DNA from: Cellulophaga sp. BC115SP
GTDB lineage: Bacteria > Bacteroidota > Bacteroidia > Cytophagales > Spirosomataceae
Direction of reading: 5' to 3'
NCBI RefSeq assembly: GCF_009905545.1
Contig: NZ_JAAALB010000002.1
Coordinates: forward strand, 1 to 64,000
DNA length: 64,000 bases
Of this stretch, positions 35,578 to 47,111 are shown piece by piece. The notes beneath the pieces were generated by a model. The model did no database searches. It worked only from the letters and a program-made list of their open reading frames with translations, and was not told the DNA's origin. The first letter of the stretch is position 1. Every line of letters begins with the position of its first letter. The position numbers were made by a program, and so were the translations under genes.

Positions 35578-35586
35578 TAAACACTG

Positions 35587-36081
35587 TTAGTAATTCTTAG
35601 CAGGTTTTACTTGTGGCTTTATAACATATCTAAAAGCTTTTCCAGTCAAAATATAGCCTGATGTTGTAGCAGTAGAGAATACTTTATAATTCACATTCAT
35701 TAAGCCACTTGCGCCTAAATCCTGTGCCTTTTCAACCATTTGCTTCAACAAGTCTCTTTTTTGTTGCTCATCATTTCCTCTTTTCAACATACGACCTTTA
35801 TATTCTTGGTCAGTTGTAAGCGGATATTCACCCTCAATTTTTAGGTTTTCTATCTCCTCAAAAGCATTTGCAGGTTTGTCTGTTCCTTGCAAAATTTCGA
35901 TAGGATATTTTTCATCAATACCAAAATTTAAGCCAACACCAGAGTCATAACCTCCTCTTTCGTAATTCGGACGATAGTAAGAACTCGTTGAAGGTGGTTT
36001 GTTACAAGACAACACTAAGCCGATAAATAATATCGAAGCCAGCCCTTTTCCTATTGGATTATTAAATACTTTCTGCATCAT
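35587..36081 (-). CDS. Lipoprotein, YbjQ/DUF4156-like
   Basis: The 164-residue protein has a lipoprotein signal ending LVLSC (cysteine at about residue 26). Its C-terminal part, KRDLLKQMVEKAQDLGASGLMNVNYKV, resembles small heavy-metal-binding YbjQ-like or DUF4156 lipoprotein domains, where alternating GA and V residues form a small pentamer-forming fold. It overlaps the Dabb gene by 20 bases, so they are co-transcribed. Its role is unknown. Confidence 0.65.
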   Translation of the reverse strand: MMQKVFNNPIGKGLASILFIGLVLSCNKPPSTSSYYRPNYERGGYDSGVGLNFGIDEKYPIEILQGTDKPANAFEEIENLKIEGEYPLTTDQEYKGRMLKRGNDEQQKRDLLKQMVEKAQDLGASGLMNVNYKVFSTATTSGYILTGKAFRYVIKPQVKPAKNY

Positions 36082-36364
36082 AAATTAGTACTCTATCCCA
36101 GAGATGTTTACATTCTTCCACAAATTTAAGGTGGATTGGGTCAACTTGGTATTTATCGTGTCCTTCTATGTTGTTAAAAACTGTTAAAAGGTTATAATCA
36201 TAACTTTTATCAATCACAGGACGGTCAGTATCGGCAGGAGTACCTACGTTGAATGTTACCAAACCTTCGATAGTTCCAAGTGAACTTACACCTTCTACAA
36301 ATTTTTGACGATCCTCCGCCGACAAATCTGGTTTCAACCAGAAGTTTACAATATGAACGAACAT
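36062..36364 (-). CDS. Dabb-family protein (dimeric alpha/beta barrel)
   Basis: The 100-residue product is a full-length Dabb domain: FVHIVNFWLKPDLSAEDRQKF at the start and YNLLTVFNNIEGHDKYQVDP with HLKFVEECKHLWDRV at the end. The family forms a small dimeric barrel and often binds small hydrophobic molecules in stress response or pathway roles. No catalytic residue is evident. It starts a two-gene minus-strand operon with a lipoprotein. Confidence 0.85.
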   Translation of the reverse strand: MFVHIVNFWLKPDLSAEDRQKFVEGVSSLGTIEGLVTFNVGTPADTDRPVIDKSYDYNLLTVFNNIEGHDKYQVDPIHLKFVEECKHLWDRVLIYDAESI

Positions 36365-36498
36365 AGTTAAATTTTATTTACAGGGAACAAAATGTTATTA
36401 CATCATAAAGCTTTAGGCTGTAAGCCGTAGGCGTTAAGTAAAAAAGCATTTGGTAAAATCAGGCACAATTCACTAACTCTGCATTCACAAAATGCAAA

Positions 36499-36524
36499 TC
36501 GCCCCAAGCAAAAGCCTGAGGCGA
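36499..36524 (-). terminator. Terminator of dapA
   Basis: Arms 36499-36509 and 36514-36524 pair over 11 positions with two wobbles and an AAAA loop, 10 bases after the dapA stop on the minus strand. Confidence 0.75.
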
Positions 36525-36533
36525 CAAAAATTA

Positions 36534-37415
36534 CTATAAGTTATCGTTGGCCAAAACCACTTTCATTCTTTCGCCTAGTTCTTCCGAAGCTTTCACTAAT
36601 GGCAAACGAACGTGAGATTCAGCAAGACCTTTAATTTCAAGAATCTTCTTCACTCCTACTGGATTTCCTTCTTCATACAATAATGGGTCAATTGCTAAGA
36701 AATCACCCAAAACGTCGCGCGCACCTTTGAAATCACCATCCAAGGCTGCGTGAATCATGTTAGTAAATTTGGTAGGAATAGCATTTGCAATCACAGACAT
36801 AACCCCTACACCACCACAAGCGATGATTGGAACTGCTTGCACATCATCACCTGAAATCAATAAGAAGTCTTCTGGCTTTCCTTTGTAGATTTCCATACAC
36901 TGCTCGATAATACAAGATGCTTCTTTGATACCGATAATGTTGGGATGCTGAGCTAGCGTCAAAGTTGTTGATGCAGACATATTAATACCTGTACGACCTG
37001 GAATATTATACATAATCACAGGAACTGGTGAAGCATCAGCAATGGCAGTATAGTGCGCAATCACACCACGAGCGCCAGGTTTGTTATAATATGGACATAC
37101 TGACAAGATTGCGTCTACACCTGTCAAGTCTACTTCCTTCAAATATTTGACCACTTCTGGCGTGTTGTTTCCACCTACACCGTACACGATTGGAAGGTTC
37201 TTGTAGTTGTGCTCCTTGACAAATTCCAAAACACGTTTCTTTTCGTCTTTAGAAGTTGTTGCTGACTCACCTGTTGTTCCCTGAACAACCAAATAATCTA
37301 CACCTCCGTCGCTTACGTGTTGGATTAAAGATTTTAACCCATCGTAGTTAATACTCCCATCCTCATGCATTGGCGTTACTAATGCGGGAGCTACACCATG
37401 AAATTTTGGTCTCAT
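36534..37415 (-). CDS. dapA: 4-hydroxy-tetrahydrodipicolinate synthase
   Basis: The 293-residue protein condenses pyruvate with aspartate semialdehyde, the first committed step to lysine and meso-diaminopimelate for peptidoglycan. Visible active-site features are GTTGES (about residues 46-51), Y136 in MYNIPGRTG, and the Schiff-base lysine K164 in IIGIKEAS. Length is standard for the family. It follows ligA on the minus strand after 69 bases, so they may share a promoter. Confidence 0.97.
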   Translation of the reverse strand: MRPKFHGVAPALVTPMHEDGSINYDGLKSLIQHVSDGGVDYLVVQGTTGESATTSKDEKKRVLEFVKEHNYKNLPIVYGVGGNNTPEVVKYLKEVDLTGVDAILSVCPYYNKPGARGVIAHYTAIADASPVPVIMYNIPGRTGINMSASTTLTLAQHPNIIGIKEASCIIEQCMEIYKGKPEDFLLISGDDVQAVPIIACGGVGVMSVIANAIPTKFTNMIHAALDGDFKGARDVLGDFLAIDPLLYEEGNPVGVKKILEIKGLAESHVRLPLVKASEELGERMKVVLANDNL

Positions 37416-37484
37416 TATAATTGATTTGAGTTTGGCAGAGTATTGTTTTCAATACCCCAGAAATTTTAATAAAATTCTCGTTTT

Positions 37485-39500
<2,016 letters not shown>

Positions 39501-39700
39501 CTAGTAAAATCTATTTTTTGAGATAGATTCATGTTTTCGGTCTAATTTTTGACCAAGATAATTCAAAAATCAGATTTTTGCTTCAAATACTTTAAGCAAA
39601 AAGGCTTCTCCTACAAAGAAGTGCTGATTACAAGACCTTTGATGTTATACTTTTGTTCGAACCTTTAGTGTTTAGTGCCAAGTAGAAAATAAAAATCCTT

Positions 39701-40255
39701 ATGAAAAAGTTTATACTCATTTGTTACCTCCTCGTGGTCAGTTTGACAGCTTTCGCTCAAGATGGTGTCAATTTTGGGATAAAAGCGGGTGGTAATGCAG
39801 CTTCTCACGCAGGAACAGGCTTAATTAATGATCCTAACAATAATATCTATACTTTCCATTTTGGCGTTTTTGGTCAACTGCCATTAACAAGTGATGTACT
39901 TTTAAGTCCAGAAATTTTATATACGAATAAAGGATTCAAAAGAAGAGGGATTACTTTTCAATCTCCCTATGTTGACTTTTCGTTGTTGGCAAAAATTAAC
40001 CTTGGCGATTCCAAAGCTTATTGTGTTGTTGGTCCTTATGCCAGCTATCAGCTAGAGCGAGAATTTACCTATACAACCTCTCAAAAAACGTATGATTTCG
40101 GAGGAAACTTAGGGATTGGTCTTAAAATCCAGAAACATTTGAGAATGGAAGCAATCTTTCAAACCTCCGCCAATGTCTGGACAGCCCCTCGACCTATGGG
40201 AGAAGGTTATCGACTAACGCAAGTCACACTATCTGCACTTTATCTTATCCGATAA
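39701..40255 (+). CDS. Outer-membrane beta-barrel protein (PorT-like)
   Basis: The 184-residue product has a signal peptide (FILICYLLVVSLTAFAQ) and alternating beta strands typical of the small OmpX/PorT-type barrel (VNFGIKAGGNAASH, FHFGVFGQLP, ILYTNKGFKRRG), ending in a hydrophobic strand (LTQVTLSALYLIR). It likely sits in the outer membrane. Function in Bacteroidota is diverse and not inferred here. It is an isolated gene between ligA (divergent) and rpe. Confidence 0.8.
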   Translation: MKKFILICYLLVVSLTAFAQDGVNFGIKAGGNAASHAGTGLINDPNNNIYTFHFGVFGQLPLTSDVLLSPEILYTNKGFKRRGITFQSPYVDFSLLAKINLGDSKAYCVVGPYASYQLEREFTYTTSQKTYDFGGNLGIGLKIQKHLRMEAIFQTSANVWTAPRPMGEGYRLTQVTLSALYLIR

Positions 40256-40303
40256 TACCTCTTTTTTCTTTTTTCCTGCTAAAGATTCCTTTAATTTTGC
40301 GGC

Positions 40304-40963
40304 ATGAAAAATATCATTATTGCTCCGTCAGTACTAGCGGCGGATTTTGCGAATCTTCAGCGAGATATAGAAATGGTCAACAACTCGCAAGCAGACTGGT
40401 TTCATATCGATGTTATGGATGGTGCTTTTGTACCGAATATTTCTTTTGGTATGCCTGTAATCGAGGCAATTAATCGTCATGCCAAGAAACCGTTAGACGT
40501 GCACTTGATGATTGAAAAACCAGATAGATATTTGGAGGAATTCAAAAGAATTGGTGCAACCAATATTACAGTACATTACGAAGCATGTACTCATATCCAT
40601 CGTACTTTGCAACAAATCAAATCGTTGGGATGTGTTGCAGGTGTGGTATTAAACCCTGGCACTTCGCTTTCGGTGCTTGATGAAATTTTACCTGACTGTG
40701 ATATGGTATTGTTGATGTCGGTAAACCCTGGCTTTGGTGGTCAGAAATTTATTGAATCTACGTATGATAAAGTTCGTCGTTTGCGTCAAATGATTGATTC
40801 AAGAGGTTTGAATACAATTATTGAAATTGATGGTGGTGTAAATCAAGAAACTGGGACTAAATTAATTGAAGCAGGTGCGGACGCATTGGTAGCTGGAAGT
40901 TTTGTATTCAATGCCCCAGACCCACAGGCAACAATTGCTAATTTGAAAAATATTCAGATTTAG
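40304..40963 (+). CDS. rpe: Ribulose-phosphate 3-epimerase
   Basis: The 219-residue TIM-barrel enzyme interconverts ribulose 5-phosphate and xylulose 5-phosphate in the pentose phosphate pathway. IAPSVLAADFANL, WFHIDVMDGAFVPN, LMSVNPGFGGQKF and EIDGGVNQET are the conserved motifs, containing the metal-binding His and Asp residues. TAATTTTG at 40292-40299 is a match to the -7 promoter element only 4 bases before the ATG, so the transcript may be nearly leaderless. Confidence 0.97.
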   Translation: MKNIIIAPSVLAADFANLQRDIEMVNNSQADWFHIDVMDGAFVPNISFGMPVIEAINRHAKKPLDVHLMIEKPDRYLEEFKRIGATNITVHYEACTHIHRTLQQIKSLGCVAGVVLNPGTSLSVLDEILPDCDMVLLMSVNPGFGGQKFIESTYDKVRRLRQMIDSRGLNTIIEIDGGVNQETGTKLIEAGADALVAGSFVFNAPDPQATIANLKNIQI

Positions 40964-40974
40964 TCATTTAGCCC

Positions 40975-41016
40975 TAGGCGATAGGCTTTATGCCGTAAGC
41001 TTAAGCCTATCGCCTA
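40975..41016 (+). terminator. Stem-loop after rpe
   Basis: TAGGCGATAGGCTT at 40975-40988 pairs perfectly with its complement at 41003-41016 around a 14-base loop. There is no T-tract. A related, unpaired GCCGTAGGCG sequence occurs at 36424-36433, suggesting a dispersed repeat family. Confidence 0.6.
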
Positions 41017-41338
41017 CGGTTAAGTACTAATCTTCAAGATAAATTCTCGTCAAAGCATTCCTCTAAAAATAATCTCGCCTTTGTAGCATCATTGCTCAAT
41101 AAAAACTTTCTTCCCCTTTGTATCTTCTCTAACGCTTCTATTTTCAGAAAATCTATTTTCGTTTTATCTTTTCATATTCCATTAAAAATAGTTAAATCCC
41201 TCGCAGAATTATATCATTTTAGCATAATAAAAGTTTTTTTACATTAACTTTACCTCTTAGATGTACAACATTGGCACAGTTTTTAAGGTTACGCCAAAGT
41301 CATTAAATATCGAAGCCTCTTCGTCTTCATGATTGTCT
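41017..41338. other. AT-rich gap upstream of OmpA-like gene
   Basis: No convincing coding frame or hairpin is visible in this 322-base stretch. A short frame on the minus strand lies mainly over the next gene's start and is ignored. Promoter elements for the OmpA-like gene are presumably here, but no full consensus is clear. Confidence 0.35.
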
Positions 41339-43357
41339 ATGAATAGAGTCCGTTTGCTCATACTATTTGCATTTATAAATCTTCCTCTTTTTGCACAAAA
41401 AACATTTTGGGCCAGTAAAGTAGTGGCATTCTCAAGTGAGTATGTTGACAAAGAAACTACCAAAGAAAACCGTGCAATACAAGCTTTAGGAAAACCCAAC
41501 AAACTTCCTCAGGTGGGCTACTCGGTTTGTGCTTGGCAGCCTATGACCCAAAACAACTCTATCAATGAAGAATTCATCATTGTTAGTTTTGATACCATAA
41601 TGCCAGTTCGCCAAATCGTTATTGCTGAAAATTTTGGGCAAGGAGCTATCTCTCATGTAGATGTTTTTGATGAAAATAACAACCTTCATCCTATTTGGAT
41701 AAATAACACGCCTCCTACAAATGAGCTAGGCAAAATGTTAAATTTGATACTCAATCAACTAACGACATTCAAAGTTAGATCGGTCAGAGTTAGTCTTAAT
41801 ACTTCTAAAGTAAAAGGATGGAATCAGATAGATGCTATTGGTATATCGCAATCTGACCAGCCCATTAAAGCGTCTATCAATTTGGCTAGCAATATGCCAA
41901 GTCAGATAGTGAAAGAAAATTTAGGGAAAAATATCAACTCCGAATTTCGTGAACTAGCACCTGTTATTGCCCCTGATGGCAAGACGCTTTATTACACTCG
42001 TTGGAAACACCCAGCCAATGTGGGTTTTGCTAAAAAGCAAGATATTTGGTTTTCTGAGCTTCAAGCCGACAAAACTTGGGGACCTGCCAAACCGTTTCCT
42101 GAACCAATCAATAATTCAGAGCATAATGCCATTTGTGCTATCTATCCCGACGGTAAAACTTTGTTACTCAACAATGTGTACATGCCTAATGGTGAAATGA
42201 GTAAAGGTATTTCTATCTCTCAAAAAACAGCTTCGGGCTGGGGTTTCCCTGAGCAAGTAGCTATTGCTGACTTCAAAAACAAGTCTGAATATGCCGAATA
42301 TTCTATTGCTCCTAATGGAAGAATCCTTCTTATTTCGGCGCAATTGGACGATACCGAAGGAGGAAAAGACTTGTATGTAAGCTTTTTACAAGACAACAAA
42401 TCGTGGTCTAAACCCGTCAACTTAGGCAAAAGTGTCAACACAGCTGAGGATGAAGGAATGCCCTTTATCGCTGCAGATTCTAAAACCTTGTATTTCTCCA
42501 CAAAAGGTTTTCCTGGATACGGTAACAATGACCTCTTTGTTACAAGAAGACTAGATGAATCGTGGACCCAATGGTCTGAACCACAAAATCTTGGTCCGAT
42601 GATCAATACCTCCGAATGGGATGGTTATTTCACGATCTCGGCCGTGGGCGATTATGGGTATTTTTCTTCTCAAGAAAAATCATTCGGTGAAGAAGATATC
42701 TTTAAGTTGAAAATCCCAGAAGCAATCAAACCTGAGGTAGTCGTACAAGTGTCGGGCGGCGTGTACAATTCGGCAGACAAAAAGCCAGTTGGTGCCAAGG
42801 TAAAAGTACAGTCAACTATGGACGGAGATACGGTATGCGTCACCTTTGATCCAGCTACGGGGGACTATAAGTTTATGTTACCAACCAAGAAAAAATATAC
42901 GATTTCTGCCTCGCAAAAAGGGTATTTATCATCATCAGAAGTACTTGACTTTGAGAATGAAAAAGATTTTCATGAAGTCAAAAAGAATTTATTCCTTTAT
43001 CCAATTGCCGCAGGACAAAAAATTACGCTTAACAGTGTGTTTTTTGAACAGAGTAAATACGAATTATTGCCAGCTTCTTTCCAAGAATTAAATCACATTG
43101 TGGCAACAATGAGAGAAAATCCTAAAATGGAAATTATGCTCGAAGGGCATACTGATAATCAAGGCGATTGGAACGAAAACCTAAAGCTTTCGAAACAACG
43201 TGTTACCGAAGTGAAAGGTTACCTTGTAAAAAATGGTATTGAAGAAAAACGCATCCAAGTCCAAGGCTATGGCTCTACAAGACCTGTAGCAAGCAACAAT
43301 TCCGAAGAAAAACGCAAGCTCAATAGAAGGGTTGAGGTGACTATTGTCAAAATTTAA
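41339..43357 (+). CDS. OmpA-family protein with PD40 beta-propeller, copy 1
   Basis: The ATG at 41339 gives a signal peptide (LLILFAFINLPLFAQ). The 672-residue protein has an N-terminal domain (about 20-180), then PD40/WD40-like blades (GKTLYYTRWKHP, GKTLLLNNVYMPNG, GRILLISAQLDD, SKTLYFSTKGFPGYGNNDLF). A carboxypeptidase-regulatory-like domain (VQVSGGVYNSADKKPVGAK) follows, and a C-terminal OmpA peptidoglycan-binding domain (LEGHTDNQGDWNENLKLS, NRRVEVTIV) ends the protein. Such proteins occur in gliding and type IX systems and in envelope anchoring. It is the first of two tandem paralogues. Confidence 0.88.
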   Translation: MNRVRLLILFAFINLPLFAQKTFWASKVVAFSSEYVDKETTKENRAIQALGKPNKLPQVGYSVCAWQPMTQNNSINEEFIIVSFDTIMPVRQIVIAENFGQGAISHVDVFDENNNLHPIWINNTPPTNELGKMLNLILNQLTTFKVRSVRVSLNTSKVKGWNQIDAIGISQSDQPIKASINLASNMPSQIVKENLGKNINSEFRELAPVIAPDGKTLYYTRWKHPANVGFAKKQDIWFSELQADKTWGPAKPFPEPINNSEHNAICAIYPDGKTLLLNNVYMPNGEMSKGISISQKTASGWGFPEQVAIADFKNKSEYAEYSIAPNGRILLISAQLDDTEGGKDLYVSFLQDNKSWSKPVNLGKSVNTAEDEGMPFIAADSKTLYFSTKGFPGYGNNDLFVTRRLDESWTQWSEPQNLGPMINTSEWDGYFTISAVGDYGYFSSQEKSFGEEDIFKLKIPEAIKPEVVVQVSGGVYNSADKKPVGAKVKVQSTMDGDTVCVTFDPATGDYKFMLPTKKKYTISASQKGYLSSSEVLDFENEKDFHEVKKNLFLYPIAAGQKITLNSVFFEQSKYELLPASFQELNHIVATMRENPKMEIMLEGHTDNQGDWNENLKLSKQRVTEVKGYLVKNGIEEKRIQVQGYGSTRPVASNNSEEKRKLNRRVEVTIVKI

Positions 43358-43408
43358 ACTCCTTTCTGGTATTATTTTTGTAAAAGAGAGTTTAACTAAT
43401 TTAATATT

Positions 43409-45388
43409 ATGGTTAATACTCTCTTTTTTCGTTTTGCTCTAGTAGTTACACTGTTCATATTCACCCAAGAAGCATCATCACAAACTATCAAATGGGCTAA
43501 TACTGTCATCGAGTATTCGTCTGAATTTGTTTTACCTCTACGTGCCAAAACAGCTACTACAAACTTAAAGCTTTCTCCCATCACATCCGAATTTGAATCA
43601 TTGGCCATGAAATTTGATACAGCTTTCAGTATCAAACAAGTGATGGTATCAGAATTGATGCCTCAAGGTTCGATTGCACAAGTATGGGCTATTGATGCAC
43701 TTGCGAAAGAACATCTACTTTTCGAAATATCAGAAGATGCTTCGCTAATTCCTGGAAAAGATAAATTATTTAATGTCGTTTTACCAAAAATGACAGAATA
43801 TAAGGTTCAAGCCATTCGACTTGTGCTACGGAAAAGTGCTTTAAAAACCTCTAAGCAAATTGAAGCTATTGGTATTTCAAACAGCGCTCAGGTGGTTAAT
43901 CAGTATGTAAAAGTGGCGTCTGATGCCCCTAAAAAAGTAATTCGTGAAAATTTAGGGAAAACCATCAACTCCAAAAACCCTGAATTTGCTCCTGTTATTT
44001 CAAGTGACGGAAAAACGCTTTACTACACCCGCAACTATATAAGTTTGTTTGGGAAAGAAAAAGACCAAGATATATGGTACAGCACCAAAAACAGCGATGG
44101 TACTTGGTCGAAAGCACAGAACCTTGGTATTCCATTAAATACAGATGACAACAATGCAGTATTTGCCGTTTCTTCGGATGGTAGAGAGGTATTGTTGATG
44201 AACAAATACCAAAAAGATGGAAAATTAGCACCTGGCATTTCCCGTTCCAAACGAACTCCAAACGGTTGGTCATTTCCTGAAGAAGTTAAAATTGACAACT
44301 TTTATAATTATAGTCCTAATGCAGAGTTTGCAATTTCACCTGATGGACGAGTAATGGTAATGTCTGTTCAACGCATGACAACCAAGGGGAAAAGAGATTT
44401 GTACGTTTCTTTCAAAAAAAATAATGAAGAATGGACTGAGCCTCGCCACATGGGAAATACACTCAATTCGTCCGAACATGATGTAACGCCATTTATCGCA
44501 GCAGATGGGAAAACCTTATACTTTTCGACTCGAGGTTTTTCTGGATTTGGAGATAATGACATTTTTAAATCTACTCGATTGGACGAGACTTGGCTAAACT
44601 GGTCTGAGCCTCAAAATTTAGGAGAAGGCATTAATACACCAAATTGGGACGGATTTTTCACCATCCCTGCTTCAGGCGAATACGCCTATATGTGTACGTA
44701 TGAGGGTAATTCGCAAAAAGAAGATATTTTCAGATTACTTTTACCAGAAGACAAACAACCCGATCCAGTTTGGGTGCTGATGGGCGAAATACTTTCTACT
44801 ACCGACCAAAAAGCGATAGAATGTGAGGTAGAGTGGTACACAAACAAAAACTACAAGAAAAAGAATGTTACTCATTTTAACCCTAGTCTTGGCTTATTCA
44901 AAATAATTTTGCCTTTACACCAACAATATGAAATCGTTCCAGTCAAAAAGGGGTATTTGAGCATCACGGATTATTTTGATTTAACAAACGAGAATGAATT
45001 TAAAGAAATCAAGAAAAACTTTTATTTACTTCCTCTTGAGGTAGGCAACAAAGGGGTTCTTAACAGCTTGACATTCACCCAAGGAAAAGCCGATTTGCCA
45101 GAAGCTGCCTTGCGTGATTTAGATAGAATCGCACAGGCGATGAAAGAAATTCCAACTTTAGAGATTCTCTTTGAAGGGCATACTGATAACCTTGGAGACT
45201 TTCAACTAAACCTTCAGCTTTCGGAAGATCGAGTAAAAAATGCCAAGAAATATCTCGTAAGTCAAGGTATTCAAGCAGATAGAGTTCAGACGAAAGGTTG
45301 GGGACAAACTAGACCTATTGCAAGTAATGCCACAGAAGAAAGAAGAAAATTGAATCGAAGAGTAGAGTTTACGATTATCAAAAAATGA
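43409..45388 (+). CDS. OmpA-family protein with PD40 beta-propeller, copy 2
   Basis: This 659-residue paralogue follows copy 1 after 51 bases and has the same layout: signal peptide, N-terminal domain, propeller blades (GKTLYYTRNYI, GRVMVMSVQRMTTKGKRDLY, GKTLYFSTRGFSGFGDNDIF), regulatory-like domain, and an OmpA domain (FEGHTDNLGDFQLNLQLS). The two genes are recognisably homologous throughout, indicating an older tandem duplication. TATTTTTG at 43373-43380 is a possible separate promoter, so the two copies may not be strictly co-transcribed. Anchoring to peptidoglycan is inferred from the domain. Confidence 0.88.
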   Translation: MVNTLFFRFALVVTLFIFTQEASSQTIKWANTVIEYSSEFVLPLRAKTATTNLKLSPITSEFESLAMKFDTAFSIKQVMVSELMPQGSIAQVWAIDALAKEHLLFEISEDASLIPGKDKLFNVVLPKMTEYKVQAIRLVLRKSALKTSKQIEAIGISNSAQVVNQYVKVASDAPKKVIRENLGKTINSKNPEFAPVISSDGKTLYYTRNYISLFGKEKDQDIWYSTKNSDGTWSKAQNLGIPLNTDDNNAVFAVSSDGREVLLMNKYQKDGKLAPGISRSKRTPNGWSFPEEVKIDNFYNYSPNAEFAISPDGRVMVMSVQRMTTKGKRDLYVSFKKNNEEWTEPRHMGNTLNSSEHDVTPFIAADGKTLYFSTRGFSGFGDNDIFKSTRLDETWLNWSEPQNLGEGINTPNWDGFFTIPASGEYAYMCTYEGNSQKEDIFRLLLPEDKQPDPVWVLMGEILSTTDQKAIECEVEWYTNKNYKKKNVTHFNPSLGLFKIILPLHQQYEIVPVKKGYLSITDYFDLTNENEFKEIKKNFYLLPLEVGNKGVLNSLTFTQGKADLPEAALRDLDRIAQAMKEIPTLEILFEGHTDNLGDFQLNLQLSEDRVKNAKKYLVSQGIQADRVQTKGWGQTRPIASNATEERRKLNRRVEFTIIKK

Positions 45389-45794
45389 TATGTTAAAAGG
45401 GAGCAATATGTCGTATTCTTGACCAACTATTACTCCTGCGGATGAAGTTATTCAGCAATGACTTCGTTTATAATTACTTAGCTCCAATCTACTTCTTTAT
45501 ACTTTTTACAGTACTTTGACTAAAGCTCACTGTTCAACCTAAGTCTGGTTCTGGTCAAGTTATTGTTAGTTTTACTCAAATTTAGTGAACGGTCTACCTT
45601 CACAAAGAAGCACTATTATCGTTAGTATGCTTTTTATCAATGAGTTAGTAAGACTTTACTCCGAATACAATTTTATTTTATGATTGCCTAGTCGAATTTT
45701 AGATTTGTCAGAGGACAAAAAACAAGCTATTTTTGTCTATTCAATACCTGTATTTAACTCCCCCGAACGAGTTAACTTCAATTTTCTGAAAAGG
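45389..45794. other. Gap with weak terminator hairpin
   Basis: GAAGTTATT (45444-45452) pairs with AATGACTTC (45457-45465) around CAGC, followed by GTTTATAATT, a weak terminator for the OmpA-like pair. I see nothing else in this stretch. An open frame beginning with a TTG at 45684 runs into the acyltransferase gene but is not supported as its N-terminus. Confidence 0.4.
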
Positions 45795-46907
45795 ATGACG
45801 CAAACAAAAAATCAACATGACTATTTTGGGCAATTAGATGGCATTCGAGCAATTGCTGTAGGCCTTGTACTAATTGACCACTGGTTAGCTGAAAGAAATA
45901 CCCTTCCACTAGGTTCCTTGGGCGTAGCCATGTTCTTTGTTTTGAGTGGTTTTCTGATTATTAGAATTTTGATGTTAGGAAAAGAAAAAGACGATGCCAT
46001 CGGTAGAAGTCATTGGTTTACCGTTAAACAGTTTATTGTACGCCGAACCATACGAATATTTCCTATCTATTACTTAGCATTGTTTGTGTTATTTATTTTT
46101 GATGTACCCAATATCAGAGCTACGATAGGCTGGTCACTTTTATATTCAACCAATTTTTACATAGCTATCTATCATAAATGGATTGGCGTAATTGACCACT
46201 TGTGGTCGTTGGCAGTCGAAGAACAGTTTTACTTGTTTTTTCCATACTTAATTTTATTTCTTCCTAAAAAATACTTTACTAAGCTTTTTGTTGGTATGAT
46301 AGCCTTATCTTTGGGATTGAGGTTATTATTATTCTTCCTTCATGCAGATTGGACAGCACAATATGTATTGATGCCAACATGCTTAGACTCATTTGGTTTA
46401 GGCGGTGTATTAGCGTATTTGTTTACCTACAAGCGCGATACAATATTTAAGCAATTGGACAAAAATAGTTACTTAATCTTAAGCCTTGCGTTATATATTG
46501 GGTATATCGTCGCAATGAAAATGGATGTTCACCACGGATTTACGTATGTGGTTTTGGACAGACTATTTGGCTCCATTTTTAGTTTTTTCTTGATTTTACG
46601 TGCTGTATCAGGTTTTGGAGGTGTCATGAAATTTTGCCTCGAAAATCCTGTAACAACTTATATCGGTCGTATTAGCTATGGTTTGTATTTGTATCACAAC
46701 TTTGTGTACAACTTCTATCATACCAATTTCCCGACGCATCCGACGGTTCGAATTTTACATAAATTACAACAATTTGCCCCTACCATCACCCATCGATTTG
46801 CCTTTGAGCTTTTGGTATATGCCACGCTTACGGTTTTGGTAGCCACGTTGTCTTGGTTTCTTGTAGAAAAGCCTGTCAACAATTTGAAAAAATACTTTAA
46901 TTACTAA
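45795..46907 (+). CDS. Acyltransferase family 3 (OafA-like) membrane protein
   Basis: I chose the ATG at 45795 because the conserved family start (YFGQLDGIRAIAVGLVLIDHW) follows within 12 residues. The 370-residue protein has about ten hydrophobic segments and the typical RRTIRIFPIYYLAL and DHLWSLAVEEQFYLFFPYLI motifs. It would transfer acyl groups, often acetyl, to surface polysaccharide or lipid. It opens a group of envelope-glycan genes including the later MBOAT/AlgJ-like pair. Confidence 0.9.
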   Translation: MTQTKNQHDYFGQLDGIRAIAVGLVLIDHWLAERNTLPLGSLGVAMFFVLSGFLIIRILMLGKEKDDAIGRSHWFTVKQFIVRRTIRIFPIYYLALFVLFIFDVPNIRATIGWSLLYSTNFYIAIYHKWIGVIDHLWSLAVEEQFYLFFPYLILFLPKKYFTKLFVGMIALSLGLRLLLFFLHADWTAQYVLMPTCLDSFGLGGVLAYLFTYKRDTIFKQLDKNSYLILSLALYIGYIVAMKMDVHHGFTYVVLDRLFGSIFSFFLILRAVSGFGGVMKFCLENPVTTYIGRISYGLYLYHNFVYNFYHTNFPTHPTVRILHKLQQFAPTITHRFAFELLVYATLTVLVATLSWFLVEKPVNNLKKYFNY

Positions 46908-47111
46908 AAGCTAACGCAGTTTTTACTTACTAACCAACACAAATCGATCACTGAGAATAGAATTGTGTATTATGAAGTCAAACACCTGTTTGATAAAAAC
47001 AGCATTAAGTTTTCTTCATTTTTAAAATTTACATTACAAAAATCAATCTGAATTAGGTATTTTTGCAATGCAAATGATTGCACAAAACTGTTTGGACAAA
47101 CAAAATCTTTA

